A DNA stretch of 64,000 nt from VRUE01 sp963704505 (GTDB taxonomy: Bacteria > Actinomycetota > Thermoleophilia > Solirubrobacterales > 70-9). Location: contig OY969912.1 of NCBI GenBank assembly GCA_963704505.1, positions 930,001 through 994,000 on the forward strand, given 5' to 3'. The notes below the pieces were generated by a model. It was not told the DNA's origin. It ran no database searches and saw nothing but the letters and a program-made list of their open reading frames with translations. The translations under genes were made by a program, and so were the position numbers. The stretch's first letter is position 1; each line of letters opens with the position of its first letter. Below, piece by piece: positions 1-10,168 of this stretch.

Positions 1-516
1 GCGCAAGACCGCGCCCTCGAGGAAGAAGAACCATCCCTGCACCGCCGTCTCCAGCGCCGGCGAGCGAATGACGCCGGGCACCCCCTCCCAGTCCTGAAGC
101 GCCTCGATCACCGCCTCCATGCGCTGCTCGCGCCCCTGATCGAGTGCCTCTTGGATCAACGGCTCGCCGCTGCCGCGAGTGCGAAAGATCGCCGTGTAGG
201 CGGCCTCGCGCTGCTCGACGAAATCGAGGAAGCGCTCCAGGCTTGCGCTCAGCTGCTCGGCGGGGAGAAGCTCGGGGTCGGGCGCGGTGAGCTCGGCCAG
301 TTCGCGCTGACCGCGCTCGAGGCTGGCCAGCAGGTAGTCGGTTTTGGTCGGGAAGTAGTGGTAGAGCAGGCTTTTCGAAACCCCTGCGGCGGCCGCGATC
401 TCCTCCAGGGAGACCTCGTCGTAGGGCCGGCGTCCGAGCAGCTCGGCGCCCGCGGCGAGCAGCTGCTCTCGCCGCTTGACGGTCCCCAACCTGCGCCCCG
501 TTTTCAGCTCCTCCAT
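1..516 (-). CDS. TetR/AcrR family transcriptional regulator (3' end cut by window edge)
   Basis: A TetR-type repressor that probably controls its own gene and the divergent membrane-protein/P450 operon. Read on the minus strand from the ATG at 516, it gives 172 codons without a stop up to the window edge, so the C-terminus is missing. The N-terminal helix-turn-helix is clear: EEIAAAAGVSKSLLYHYFPTK at about residues 41-61, the LYHYF recognition helix typical of the family. The remainder is the helical ligand-binding domain, including an ETAVQGWFFFLEGAVLR stretch also found in the two TetR proteins at 16.5-17.9 kb, so the three are paralogues. Two inverted repeats lie between it and the next gene. 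The ligand is unknown; a hydrophobic P450 substrate is a guess. Confidence 0.9.
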   Translation of the reverse strand, partial: MEELKTGRRLGTVKRREQLLAAGAELLGRRPYDEVSLEEIAAAAGVSKSLLYHYFPTKTDYLLASLERGQRELAELTAPDPELLPAEQLSASLERFLDFVEQREAAYTAIFRTRGSGEPLIQEALDQGREQRMEAVIEALQDWEGVPGVIRSPALETAVQGWFFFLEGAVLR

Positions 517-534
517 CGCCACCAGATTAAAGCC

Positions 535-591
535 AATTGACCGGCAAATCAATTAGCTGCTATCACTTACGCTTATTGACAAGCCGGTCAA
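535..591. promoter_or_regulatory. Paired TetR operators in the divergent TetR/P450-operon promoter
   Basis: Two 16-bp cores are visible: TTGACCGGCAAATCAA (537-552, inside the longer repeat AATTGA-N8-TCAATT at 535-554) and TTGACAAGCCGGTCAA (576-591), whose reverse strand reads TTGACCGGCTTGTCAA. Both carry the half-site TTGACCGGC. A possible plus-strand promoter is TTGACC (537-542) with TATCAC (561-566, 18-bp spacer), which would place the first operator on the -35 box and the second at the start of transcription. Operator identity is inferred from symmetry, position and recurrence of the half-site at 17.9 and 18.7 kb. Confidence 0.65.
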
Positions 592-598
592 CAACAGC

Positions 599-984
599 GT
601 GAAGCTCGCCTCGGCGATGGGCACGGCGCGGATCGCGATCGGCGCCGCGGCCCTGATTGCACCCGGCCCGACCTCGCGCCTGCTCGGTTTCCCCGCCGCC
701 CAAGACTCCCCGACCGCCCGCCTCATGGCCCGCCTCTTCGGCGTCCGCGACGTAGCTCTCGGCGTCCTCGTCCTTCGGGCCCGTCGCGACCCGCACTTCG
801 CCCGCTTCGTCTACCGACTCAACGCGATCGTCGATGGGGGAGACGCCGCCTCGATGGCAGTGGCCGTGATCACCCGCCAGGGCATCGACCGAGCCGCCCT
901 CTCCAGCTCGGTTCCGGCACTCAGCGCGATGGTCGGCTGGAGTGCCCTTGCATCCCGCACAGCTACCGCACCGGAGGCAGAGCA

Positions 985-988
<4 letters not shown>
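599..988 (+). CDS. Small membrane protein, DUF4267-like
   Basis: 129 residues from a GTG start. The protein has hydrophobic stretches at about residues 8-25 (IAIGAAALIAPGPTSRLLGF), around the central GVRDVALGVLVL motif, and near the C-terminus (SAMVGWSALAS). The G-x-R-D-x-x-L-G pattern and size resemble DUF4267-type small integral membrane proteins, whose function is not known. Its last four bases overlap the start of the P450 gene (ATGA), so the two are translationally coupled and probably form one operon under the TetR operators just upstream. The start is uncertain: no Shine-Dalgarno is visible and the inferred transcript start is only about 25 bases upstream; ATG at 617 is an alternative. 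Confidence 0.7.
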
Positions 989-2340
<1,352 letters not shown>

Positions 2341-2408
2341 CCCCGCCTCAGTCAGCGGTAGTTGGGGTAGGTGGGCGGTTGCACTAGAAGCTCCTCGCCG
2401 TCTTATGC

Positions 2409-3563
2409 CTATCCCACTGACGCGGCGCTGAGCTCCCTCTCCATCGCCGCAGCGCCGCCGGTACTGCTTGAGGCGGCCCCCGCCGAGCTGCCCCGCTTCC
2501 GATCCGGCAGCGCGAAGCGGCAGATCTTCTTGACGACGCTGCCGAACTGCCTGCCGAGCGGGCCGACGTTGTAGGGGATGCCGTAACGGCCGCAGATCTC
2601 GCGCACCTCGGTGGAGATTTCGGCGTAGCGGTTGGCCGGGAGATCGGGGAAGAGGTGGTGCTCGATCTGGAAGCTGAGGTTGCCGGCGAGGATGTGGAAG
2701 GGCCGGCTGCCCGTCAGGTTGGCCGAGCCGAGGAGCTGGCGGTAGTACCACTGCCCGCGGCTCTCGTTCTCGGTCTCCTCCTCGGTGAACTCGTGGGTTC
2801 CTTCCGGGAAGTGGCCGCAGAAGATGATCGTGAAGGACCAGACGTTGCGGACCAGGTTGGCGGTCACGTTGCCGGCCAGGGGGAAGAGGAAGAACGGCCC
2901 CGAGAGCGCCGGGAAGACGACGTAGTCCTTGAGGCTCTGGCGGCGGGTCTTCTTCCAGATCGCCTTCGCCATCTTGCCCTTGTCGGCCATGTCGGCCTTG
3001 CCGGTCCGGATCTGCTCGACTTCGAGGTCGTGGACCGCGACGCCGTACTGGAAGAGCAGCGCGAGCAGGGTCGCGTAGAGCGGGTTGCCCAGGTAGTAGG
3101 GGGTCCAGCGCTGGTCCTCTGACATGCGCAGCACCCCGTAGCCGATGTCGCGGTCCTTGCCGACGATGTTGGTGTGGGTGTGGTGCATGTAGTTGTGGGA
3201 GTGGCGCCACTGGTCGGCCGGGCAGGCGTTGTCCCACTCGAACTTCTTGCCGGCCAACGCCGGGTCGTTGGTCCAGTCGTACTGACCGTGCATCACGTTG
3301 TGGCCGATCTCCATGTTGTCGAGGATCTTCGAGAGCGAGAGGGCGGTCGTTCCGGCGATCCAGGCGGGCGGGAAGACCCCGGCCCAGAGCAGGCCGCGAC
3401 CGGCGACCTCGAGCCCGCGCTGGGCTTTGATCACCCGGCGGATGTAGTTGGCGTCGTGCTCGCCGCGATCGTCGAGGACCCGCTGGCGGATCGCGTCGAG
3501 CTCCTCGCCGAAGCTCTCGATCTGGTCGGGCGTGAGCGGAATCTGATTCTCGGTGGTGCTCAT
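2409..3563 (-). CDS. Membrane fatty-acid desaturase, DesA3-like
   Basis: A di-iron acyl desaturase of 384 residues that introduces a double bond into an acyl chain at the membrane. All three histidine boxes are present: HNVMH (88-92), HSHNYMHH (121-128) and QIEHH (299-303). Hydrophobic segments lie at about 57-80, 160-180 and 215-250. The arrangement matches the mycobacterial DesA3 stearoyl-CoA desaturase, which works with the oxidoreductase encoded next to it (Rv3229c/Rv3230c in Mycobacterium tuberculosis); the same partner gene sits immediately upstream here with a short gap. The start ATG at 3563 follows GAAAGG. The last 20 or so residues (Ser/Ala-rich) look unconserved. It is convergent with the P450 gene. 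Regiospecificity is not determinable. Confidence 0.93.
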   Translation of the reverse strand: MSTTENQIPLTPDQIESFGEELDAIRQRVLDDRGEHDANYIRRVIKAQRGLEVAGRGLLWAGVFPPAWIAGTTALSLSKILDNMEIGHNVMHGQYDWTNDPALAGKKFEWDNACPADQWRHSHNYMHHTHTNIVGKDRDIGYGVLRMSEDQRWTPYYLGNPLYATLLALLFQYGVAVHDLEVEQIRTGKADMADKGKMAKAIWKKTRRQSLKDYVVFPALSGPFFLFPLAGNVTANLVRNVWSFTIIFCGHFPEGTHEFTEEETENESRGQWYYRQLLGSANLTGSRPFHILAGNLSFQIEHHLFPDLPANRYAEISTEVREICGRYGIPYNVGPLGRQFGSVVKKICRFALPDRKRGSSAGAASSSTGGAAAMERELSAASVG

Positions 3564-3588
3564 CGGAAAGCCTTTCGTTGAAGTTGAC

Positions 3589-4698
3589 TCAGAGGTCGAT
3601 GACGAGGTCGCTCAGCGGTGCGGAGACGCAGAGCTGAATCGACTCGTCGGGGCCCGAGGAGATCTCCTCGGTGAGAAGGTTCTTGACGGTGCCGCTCACC
3701 TTGCGGCAGGTGCAGGAGTGACAGATCCCCATCCGGCACCCTGACTGCGGCTGGACACCCGCACTCTCCGCCTGCTCGAGGACCGAGGCGCCGCTGTTCT
3801 CGACCTCGACGCCGGATCCGGCGAAGCGGATGGTGCCCTCGCCCGGCTCCCCGACCGGGAGGAGGCTCGGCGGGACGAAGCTCTCGACGTGGAGCCTCTG
3901 CTCGAGGCCCTCGGCCTCCCAGTTGGCGCGCACGGCATCGAGCAGGGCGGGCGGGCCGCAGGCGAAGGTCTCCGCCGAGTCGAAGCTCGGGTCGGCCCGC
4001 ACGAGGTGGTCGGGGCTGAAGTGCCCGTCGAGCTCGCCGGCAGCCGGGGCGCGAGTGTAGGAGCGCAGCAGGTTGAAACGGGGGTTCTCGGCCGCCAACC
4101 GGTCGAGCTCCTCCCGGTAGATCGTGCGCTCGGGATCCGGCGCGTACTGGAGCAGCGTGACCTGGCCCGCGTATTCCTCGGCGCAGAGGGTGCGGAGGAT
4201 CCCCATCAAGGGCGTGATGCCGCTGCCGGCGCCGATCAGGAGGAGCCGCTCGGGGCGCGGACTCGGAAGGCGGAAGTCGCCGTCGGCCTGCGAGAGCCCG
4301 AGCACCATGCCGGGGTGGGCACGATCGGCGAGGAAGTTGGAGACCAGGCCCTCGGGGTGGCGCTTGACCGTGATCTCCAGCTCACGGCCCGAGGTCTCCG
4401 GCGAGGCGGGTGAGTAGCAACGGGTGTGCCGAACACCGTCGATCTCGACCGAGACCTGGATGAACTGGCCGGCTCGGAGGCCCTGCCAGACGCGGTTGGG
4501 ACGCAGGGTCAGGGTGACGCTCTCCTCGGTGCCGGGGACGACGGCGAGAACCTGGGCCCTGCACTCGCCGGTCACCATCATCGGGCTGATCTGCTCGAGA
4601 TAGCCGTCGATGCCGGGCGGGCCCGCCATCAGGTCGAGCAGCTCGAGGCCCGGATTGGAGCGGCGGCGAGACTCTGAAGCTGTTGCTGTCGTGCTCAT
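3589..4698 (-). CDS. Ferredoxin reductase-type oxidoreductase with C-terminal 2Fe-2S domain (desaturase electron donor)
   Basis: A 369-residue electron-transfer protein that passes electrons from NAD(P)H through FAD and a 2Fe-2S cluster, most likely to the adjacent desaturase. Domain order: FAD-binding barrel with RCYSPAS (93-99); NAD(P)-binding domain with GAGSGITPLMG (156-166) and CGP (247-249); plant-type ferredoxin domain with cluster cysteines C321, C326, C329 and C357. I chose the ATG at 4698 because GAGGAGG lies six bases upstream; an in-frame ATG at 4770 would add 24 residues of unlikely sequence over the MerR promoter region. It is separated from the desaturase by 25 bp and the two are surely one operon. 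It is related to the mycobacterial partner of DesA3. It could in principle also serve the P450. Confidence 0.92.
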   Translation of the reverse strand: MSTTATASESRRRSNPGLELLDLMAGPPGIDGYLEQISPMMVTGECRAQVLAVVPGTEESVTLTLRPNRVWQGLRAGQFIQVSVEIDGVRHTRCYSPASPETSGRELEITVKRHPEGLVSNFLADRAHPGMVLGLSQADGDFRLPSPRPERLLLIGAGSGITPLMGILRTLCAEEYAGQVTLLQYAPDPERTIYREELDRLAAENPRFNLLRSYTRAPAAGELDGHFSPDHLVRADPSFDSAETFACGPPALLDAVRANWEAEGLEQRLHVESFVPPSLLPVGEPGEGTIRFAGSGVEVENSGASVLEQAESAGVQPQSGCRMGICHSCTCRKVSGTVKNLLTEEISSGPDESIQLCVSAPLSDLVIDL

Positions 4699-4734
4699 CG
4701 GTCCTCCTCTGCGTGGGTGTTTGGCGCTTATACC

Positions 4735-4771
4735 CGTGACGGAACTCAACGTAACACCAAATGCCGTCACG
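4735..4771. promoter_or_regulatory. Inverted repeat between reductase/desaturase operon and merR-type gene
   Basis: CGTGACGG at 4735-4742 and its exact complement CCGTCACG at 4764-4771, separated by 21 bp. It lies in the 114-bp divergent promoter region and is the best candidate for the regulator's operator. MerR proteins usually bind shorter-spaced dyads across a 19-20 bp promoter spacer, so this could instead be two separate sites. Confidence 0.5.
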
Positions 4772-4812
4772 CTGATCGGTGCGCCGTTGTTCAGTGATAG
4801 GTTTCACACAAG

Positions 4813-5562
4813 ATGGCGCCGACCGAAACCAAGTCCGAGAACGACCTGACGATCGAACAACTGGCAGCGGAGACGGGGATGACGGTCCGCAACATCCGCT
4901 CGCACCGCGCCCGCGGGCTGCTGCCCGCCCCCGAGGTCCGCGACCGGGTCGGCTACTACGGGCCCGAGCACCTCGACCGGCTGAAGATGATCCAGGAGCT
5001 ACAGGGCGACGGCTTCAACCTGAAGGGGATCGAGCGGCTGTTGAGCCAGAACCTCGGCCCCGCCGAGCAGTTCATCTCCTTCAAACGGGAGATCGACGAG
5101 TTCGACCGCGAGCAGCCCCAGACGTTCACCCGTAAGGACCTGGCCGAGCGCTTCGGCACCGAGATCGACGATGCGCTGAAGCGCGCGATCGACGCAGGGG
5201 CGCTGGTGGCGATCGACGAGGATCGCTTCGAGGCCCCCTTCCCCTCCCTGCTCGACGCCGCCGAGGGGGTCGTCGCCACCGGCGTCCCGCTCGACCACGC
5301 CCTTGCCGTGATCGCGAAGGTGGCCAGCCGGTGCCGATCGGTCTCACACGAGTTCGTCAAGCTCTTCCTCGAAGACATCTGGAAGCCGTTCGAAGAAGAC
5401 GGCTACCCGGAGGAGCGCTGGCCCGAGGTCCGCGCCGCGCTCGACCAGCTGCGCCCGCTCTCGTTGCAGGCGCTGGTGGCCGTCTACCGGATGACGATGT
5501 CCGACGAAGTCGAGAAGGCGTTCGGCAAGCAGCTCGAGCGGATGGCCAAAAGGAAGGGCTGA
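4813..5562 (+). CDS. MerR family transcriptional regulator
   Basis: 249 residues. The N-terminal winged helix-turn-helix is typical of MerR: TIEQLAAETGMTVRNIRSHRARGLLPAP at about 13-40, followed by a wing with GYYGPEHLDRLKMIQEL and a dimerisation helix. The C-terminal 150 residues are helical and resemble no effector domain I can name; no cysteine metal-binding signature is visible, so a metal sensor is unlikely. The gene is divergent from the reductase/desaturase operon and probably regulates it in response to a lipid or fatty-acid signal (inference from position). The ATG at 4813 has no clear Shine-Dalgarno and the message may be nearly leaderless. Confidence 0.88.
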   Translation: MAPTETKSENDLTIEQLAAETGMTVRNIRSHRARGLLPAPEVRDRVGYYGPEHLDRLKMIQELQGDGFNLKGIERLLSQNLGPAEQFISFKREIDEFDREQPQTFTRKDLAERFGTEIDDALKRAIDAGALVAIDEDRFEAPFPSLLDAAEGVVATGVPLDHALAVIAKVASRCRSVSHEFVKLFLEDIWKPFEEDGYPEERWPEVRAALDQLRPLSLQALVAVYRMTMSDEVEKAFGKQLERMAKRKG

Positions 5563-5624
5563 GCCTCTTCGCCCCCCGTTCGCCACGTCCCACGCCCCCC
5601 GTTTCACCAGTCACCTCGGCCCCC

Positions 5625-6500
5625 ATGCCCCTCCACCAAGACACCATCCACGGCCGCACCCTCGCCTACGTAACTGCCGGCGAGGGCCCCGTCATCCTTC
5701 TCATCCACGGTATCGGTGCCACCCACGATCACTGGCGCCACCTGATCACGCCGCTCGCCCGCCGCCACACGGTCATCGCCCCCGACCTCCCCGGCCACGG
5801 CGCCTCGGGCCCGACCACCGGGGACTACTCGGTCGGCGGCCTCGCCGCGGGCCTCCGCGACCTCCTATTCCTCCTCGGCCACGAGCGCGTGACCCTCGTC
5901 GGCCACTCACTCGGCGGCGGCGTCGCCATGCAGTTCGCCTACCTGTTTCCGGAGGTCACCGAGCGCCTCGCCCTGATCTCAAGCGGTGGGCTTGGTCCCG
6001 AGGTCAGCCCGCTTCTGCGCGCGGCAGCGCTGCCCGGCGCCGGCCCCTTCATCGCCGCCACCGCGCCGCTCGCGGCCCGCCTCGGCGTGACCCGCACCGC
6101 CGCCCGGCTCCCGATCGAGCCCGCCGCGATCCTCTCCGGCTACGCTGAACTAACTGACCCCACCCACCGCGCAGCCTTTCTCGCCACCCTGCGCTCGGTC
6201 ATAGCCCTTGGCGGGCAGAGCGTCAGCGCCCTCGATCGCATCTACCTCGCCCAGGCCGTCCCGGTGCTGATCGCCTGGGGCGAGCGCGACCGCCTCGTCC
6301 CCGTTGCACACGCCCACGAGGCCCACCGCGGCATCCCCGGCTCGCGCCTCGAGCTCTTCCCCGGCGTCGGCCACCTGCCTCAGCTCGAGGCACCTGAGGC
6401 GCTGCTTGCCGTCCTCGAGCGCTTCCTCTCAGACACCGAGCCCGCCCAGTTCGACGCCGAGGACTGGCGCCGCCGCTTCCGTGCCGGCGCCGCCGGCTGA
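5625..6500 (+). CDS. Alpha/beta hydrolase
   Basis: A 291-residue alpha/beta-hydrolase fold enzyme, probably cytosolic. The oxyanion-hole motif HGIG is at 28-31, the nucleophile elbow GHSLGG places the catalytic serine at 95, the acid is most likely D222 in GERDRLVP, and the histidine is H250 in GVGHLPQLE. The open frame extends upstream to 5331 through the end of the MerR gene, but that part is out-of-frame shadow; ATG 5625 begins the recognisable beta-strand (DTIHGRTLAYVTAGEGP). It starts 62 bp after the regulator and on the same strand, so co-transcription is likely. The family covers esterases, lipases, haloperoxidase-like enzymes and C-C hydrolases; the substrate is unknown. Confidence 0.92.
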   Translation: MPLHQDTIHGRTLAYVTAGEGPVILLIHGIGATHDHWRHLITPLARRHTVIAPDLPGHGASGPTTGDYSVGGLAAGLRDLLFLLGHERVTLVGHSLGGGVAMQFAYLFPEVTERLALISSGGLGPEVSPLLRAAALPGAGPFIAATAPLAARLGVTRTAARLPIEPAAILSGYAELTDPTHRAAFLATLRSVIALGGQSVSALDRIYLAQAVPVLIAWGERDRLVPVAHAHEAHRGIPGSRLELFPGVGHLPQLEAPEALLAVLERFLSDTEPAQFDAEDWRRRFRAGAAG

Positions 6501-6877
6501 TCCTTCAGCTCACCGGCGAGCGCCGCGAGTCGCGCGAGGAATGAAGTTCCCAGCTCCGCTCCCAAGCCACCTGAACACCCCAACAGACGAACACGGCCCC
6601 GATGAACGGAACCGAAGCGAGGCTGAGCAGTCGGTGAGCAACACCCGAGGCGCCCGAACCCGCCGGTTCGACCCTCCGATCCGATCCCATCCCCGTTGCG
6701 AGGTTCCCAGTCCCCGACATCCGGACAGACGCTAGCACCAATCGCTACAAGCATTTTGATCTTTTCTTGGGGCGGGAGGCCGTCCAGCCGTCTTTGGTCG
6801 CTCACCCCCAAACGCGAACCCGCAGATCGTGTTTCTCAGGGCTCGTCGGTCGACGAGTTCGCTCGCGCCCGGCTCCC
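6501..6877. other. Intergenic region between convergent genes
   Basis: No convincing gene. Several short overlapping frames exist on both strands but none has a motif or ribosome-binding site. A perfect palindrome CTCGTCG-GT-CGACGAG at 6842-6857 lies about 20 bp beyond the end of the minus-strand propeller gene and could act as a terminator, although no T-run follows. Confidence 0.4.
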
Positions 6878-8368
6878 TCAGCTTCCAAGATCCGGGAATT
6901 GCACCCTCCGAATCTTGAAACGGTTCGAGGTCGGCGGGCCGCTCAGACCCGTCAGCCCGATTGCACGCACCCGAAACCGATGCCGCCCCACCCTCGCGTA
7001 GAGCCGGCGCGGAGACCGACACCTCCGCCACGGTTGCCGGTCTAGCTTGCATTCGTATCCCAGTGTTCGTCCATGGGCGTGAAATCGGAATACGACCCTG
7101 ACACCGCGACCAAAGGTAGCCGTCCGGAATTGGTCGCCGCGGGTCAGTACCACTCGCGGGCGCTTTGGGGAGCGGCGCTGCTTGCTCGCCGGCCCCTTGC
7201 TTGCGCCTGAGACAGAAAATGGGTCGGGGCTGGTGAGGATCGCGCCTTTCGCACCGACGGTGACGCACAGCTCGGTACTGGGGCAAGAGACCGCGAAAAG
7301 GGCATTCAGCGGCTGCCCGGAGGGAGCGTCGGCAACGAAGGGAAGAAGGTTGGTCGATGTCCAGGCGCTGCTTGGGCCGGTCGGGTCGACGGAGACCGTG
7401 ACGTTGCCGTTGTTGTCCACAGCATCACAGGCTGTGACGGAGGCGCACGAAGTTCCGGTGATCTGGACGCTCCTGCCGCCGTTGGCCTCCGCCCAGATCG
7501 ACTTGGGGCTGTTGACGGTCGTCGTGCTCAGCAGATTGCCGCCGGCATTACCCGTGAGGCATAGCGCTATCCCAGTGCAGTCGATCGAGTACAGATCACC
7601 TGGGCCGCCCGGTGTACCCGATGCATCCCAGGTTGGATTGGCCGAGCCGGGATTGCGAGAGACGAAGACCCCGCCTCCCCGCGCCACTGCAACACAGAGA
7701 TTGAGGTTCGGACATGAAACGCCCTCGAGATCGATGTTGCCTGCGGGCTGAGCCGAGCGCCAGGCGCCGCTGCCGCCGGCCGGGTCGGTCGAGCTGAGGA
7801 TCCAGCCACCTTCTGGCCCGCTTCTCGGACTTTCGCTGATCTCGGAGACCGCGACGCAGAACGATGAGGTCGGGCAGTCGATCGCGCTCAGATGGCGGTC
7901 TTGGTTGGTCGTGTTGGGGTCGAGGTCGGTGCCCCGCCAGGTCCCGGCTCCACCCGCCGGATCGGTGCTGGTGTAGAGGTCGCCCTCTCTGCTCACTGCT
8001 GCGCAGAAGGCTTCGCTCGGACAGCTGACGGCCTGGAAGCTGGCCGCCGCACCACCGGTCGAGTGATCCTTTTCATCCCATCGAGCCCCCGCGTAGGTCG
8101 GCAGTGGCGGTACTTCTACCCGCCAGGAATCACCGGCCGGGTTCTGCGAGGTGAGGATCGCATGCCCGTCGCCAACGGCGATGCAGAGTGAGCGGGTCGG
8201 GCAGCTGACGCCGTAGAGATTTTCGTGGCCGAAGGCGCCGACCTGCTCGTGAGTCGTCTCCCAGACGGCGGCGTGGGCCAGCGAGCTACTCAAGAAACAC
8301 ACGAGCACGTAACTAGCGGCGGTGGTGGCGATGGTTCGCCAACAGTTTGCCCCTTTTGCGGAAGTCAA
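6878..8368 (-). CDS. Secreted seven-bladed cysteine-pair beta-propeller protein with C-terminal Ig-like domain
   Basis: 496 residues from a TTG start. A signal peptide (hydrophobic YVLVCFLSSSLAHAA ending near residue 34) is followed by seven repeats of about 45 residues with the pattern SC-P-x4-C-x-AV....G.ILTSTDPAGG..W; in most, two cysteines five residues apart suggest a disulfide. Seven repeats is what a seven-bladed beta-propeller needs. A basic linker (KQRRSPKRPRVV) leads to a C-terminal beta-sandwich with two cysteines (YECKLDRQPWRRC) and an RVGRHRFRVRAIG motif, similar to Ig-like domains common in actinobacterial surface proteins. It is divergent from a paralogue at 8.6 kb; another lies at 14.0 kb. 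Function unknown; extracellular binding is likely. ATG/GTG alternatives would remove most of the signal peptide. Confidence 0.82.
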   Translation of the reverse strand: MTSAKGANCWRTIATTAASYVLVCFLSSSLAHAAVWETTHEQVGAFGHENLYGVSCPTRSLCIAVGDGHAILTSQNPAGDSWRVEVPPLPTYAGARWDEKDHSTGGAAASFQAVSCPSEAFCAAVSREGDLYTSTDPAGGAGTWRGTDLDPNTTNQDRHLSAIDCPTSSFCVAVSEISESPRSGPEGGWILSSTDPAGGSGAWRSAQPAGNIDLEGVSCPNLNLCVAVARGGGVFVSRNPGSANPTWDASGTPGGPGDLYSIDCTGIALCLTGNAGGNLLSTTTVNSPKSIWAEANGGRSVQITGTSCASVTACDAVDNNGNVTVSVDPTGPSSAWTSTNLLPFVADAPSGQPLNALFAVSCPSTELCVTVGAKGAILTSPDPFSVSGASKGPASKQRRSPKRPRVVLTRGDQFRTATFGRGVRVVFRFHAHGRTLGYECKLDRQPWRRCRSPRRLYARVGRHRFRVRAIGLTGLSGPPTSNRFKIRRVQFPDLGS

Positions 8369-8609
8369 CTCACAAAACAGAATGCCACACCCCGCTCGAG
8401 CCCAAGATCAGCGCGGGATACAACCGACTGCGCCCGGCTTTCAGACATCTGTCCTCGCCACGATACGTGCTCCTCCAGTCCGAGCACGGCGGCAAAGTCG
8501 GCTAACTTACCCGCCGAACTAAACCGCTGAAAACGATGCCAACCCCCTGCGAGCGCAACCCCTGCACACCCCGCCTGTTTGTAGCAGTGAGAATCTTGAG
8601 AAGAGGAAA

Positions 8610-9941
8610 ATGGCCCGCAGCTCGTTGAAGTTAATCGCGGCGATGCTCCTGCCGCTCGCTGCTGGCACGCTAAGCGCTGCAGCCGCTCAAGCGACCCCGA
8701 CTTGGTCCGCCTTCCAACTCCCGGCTGCGCTCTCGACCCGCTTCTACGGTGCGTCCTGCCCAACGCCGACCTTCTGTGCCGTGGCGGGCGACGAAAACGC
8801 CACCGCCGACAACCATGGTGCGATCGCCACTTCGACCAATCCGACCGCAGGCGCGGAAGCGTGGAACTTCTCGATCGTCGACCCTGCCGCTCCACTCCGC
8901 GGGATCTCTTGCCCCTCCGCCAGTCTCTGCGTCGCCGTCGGACCGACCGGGGACATCGTCACGTCGACTGAACCGGCCGGCACGGCCGCCGCTTGGACGA
9001 TCACCCCGCTGCCCGGTGCCCCGCAGTTCCTGGGTGTCTCCTGCTCGGTTGAAATGTGCGTCGCCGTCGGTCGAGGGGGCGCCATCGCTACTTCTGCGGC
9101 CCCTACCGCCGGGGCCTGGAACGTGACCTTCCTAGCTGAACCAGTTGCGTTGCACGGCGTCTCTTGCATCGCCTCCGAATTCTGCGCGGCGGTCGACCTC
9201 GCGGGTGACATCTACACAACTGATGCGCCGATCTCTGGCGCTGGGGGCTGGCACGTGACGACCCAACCCGCCGGCCTCAATTCCCTCTTTGGGATCTCTT
9301 GCCCTTCGGCCTCCCTCTGCGTGACCGGCAACTCCGAAAACCTCTTGGCCTCGATCGACCCGACCGGACCGCCGGGCACCTGGAAAGCCATCGCCCCGGC
9401 CACCGGTTTCCAGACCACCGCGGTCTCCTGCGCCAATAGGACGGCCTGTGTCGCTGTGGACAACGACGGCACCGCGATTTCCTCGACCGATCCAGCCGGA
9501 GGTTCCTCCACGTGGACTACGACGAAAGTCATCCCAGGGACCACTAACGGTCTGTTCGCCGTGTCGTGTCAGTCGCCGAGTCTCTGCATAGCTGCGGGCT
9601 CATGGGGCTGGTTCATGACCTCGACCGAGCCGCTTGAACTCCAGCAACCAGCACCTCGCAAGCCCAAGCGCCCCCGGCGTCCACGGGTGACCTTCGATCA
9701 TCACCCGCGTTATCTCGTGCGGGTCAACCATCGCCGCGCGACGGTCTCCTTCCGCTTTCACGCCACCTTGAGCGCAAAGGCCTTCCGCTGCCGCATCGAC
9801 GATGGTGCGACAAAGCCTTGTCACTCTCCTCGCCGTTTCCACCCGAACATCGGCCGCCACGTCTTCAAGGTACGGGCGATCGGGCCAACAGGTCTGAGTG
9901 GTCGTGCGGCCATCTTTCATTTCCGGGTGACCTCGCGCTAG
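8610..9941 (+). CDS. Secreted seven-bladed cysteine-pair beta-propeller protein with C-terminal Ig-like domain
   Basis: 443 residues, a paralogue of the divergent gene on its left. ATG 8610 follows AGAAGAGGAAA. The signal peptide is LKLIAAMLLPLAAGTLSAAAAQA (about residues 6-28). Seven repeats follow, each with a pattern such as GISCPSASLCVAVG and a strand ending near STDPAGG; the third repeat has a shortened spacing (SCSVEMC). A Pro/Lys/Arg linker (RKPKRPRRPRV) precedes the C-terminal domain with FRCRIDDGATKPC and IGRHVFKVRAIGPTGLSG. There are no catalytic motifs, and export followed by binding of an extracellular ligand is inferred. The 241-bp gap to the divergent paralogue should hold both promoters, but I cannot assign boxes with confidence. 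Confidence 0.85.
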   Translation: MARSSLKLIAAMLLPLAAGTLSAAAAQATPTWSAFQLPAALSTRFYGASCPTPTFCAVAGDENATADNHGAIATSTNPTAGAEAWNFSIVDPAAPLRGISCPSASLCVAVGPTGDIVTSTEPAGTAAAWTITPLPGAPQFLGVSCSVEMCVAVGRGGAIATSAAPTAGAWNVTFLAEPVALHGVSCIASEFCAAVDLAGDIYTTDAPISGAGGWHVTTQPAGLNSLFGISCPSASLCVTGNSENLLASIDPTGPPGTWKAIAPATGFQTTAVSCANRTACVAVDNDGTAISSTDPAGGSSTWTTTKVIPGTTNGLFAVSCQSPSLCIAAGSWGWFMTSTEPLELQQPAPRKPKRPRRPRVTFDHHPRYLVRVNHRRATVSFRFHATLSAKAFRCRIDDGATKPCHSPRRFHPNIGRHVFKVRAIGPTGLSGRAAIFHFRVTSR

Positions 9942-9951
9942 AGGGTTCGCC

Positions 9952-9974
9952 CGCCAGCGATGTCGAGGCTGGCG
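9952..9974 (+). terminator. Hairpin after propeller gene
   Basis: CGCCAGC (9952-9958) and GCTGGCG (9968-9974) form a perfect 7-bp stem with a 9-base loop, ten bases after the stop codon. No T-run follows, as is common for actinobacterial terminators. Confidence 0.5.
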
Positions 9975-10168
9975 AGACGCCGCGCACCGTCTAACTCGCA
10001 AGGCGTCTTGGTCTCGGCGTACACCACATTCCCGCTCACCGGCTGCAGATCGGCCTTCTCAAGCCCACCCCTAGCCATACCCACCACCTGCCCCTACGAT
10101 GCCCCTGGGTTACCAGCCGATCGGGAGGCCGGCGATGAGGCGCACCGAGGTGCGCGAGGTCTCTATAT

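Noticed and set aside
5331..5624. Longer N-terminus for the alpha/beta hydrolase
   Set aside because: The extension overlaps the end of the MerR gene out of frame and has no family similarity; the fold begins at the ATG at 5625.
6640..6700. GGTTCGA motif as a possible tRNA T-loop
   Set aside because: The flanking bases do not form a T-stem or acceptor stem; no cloverleaf can be drawn.
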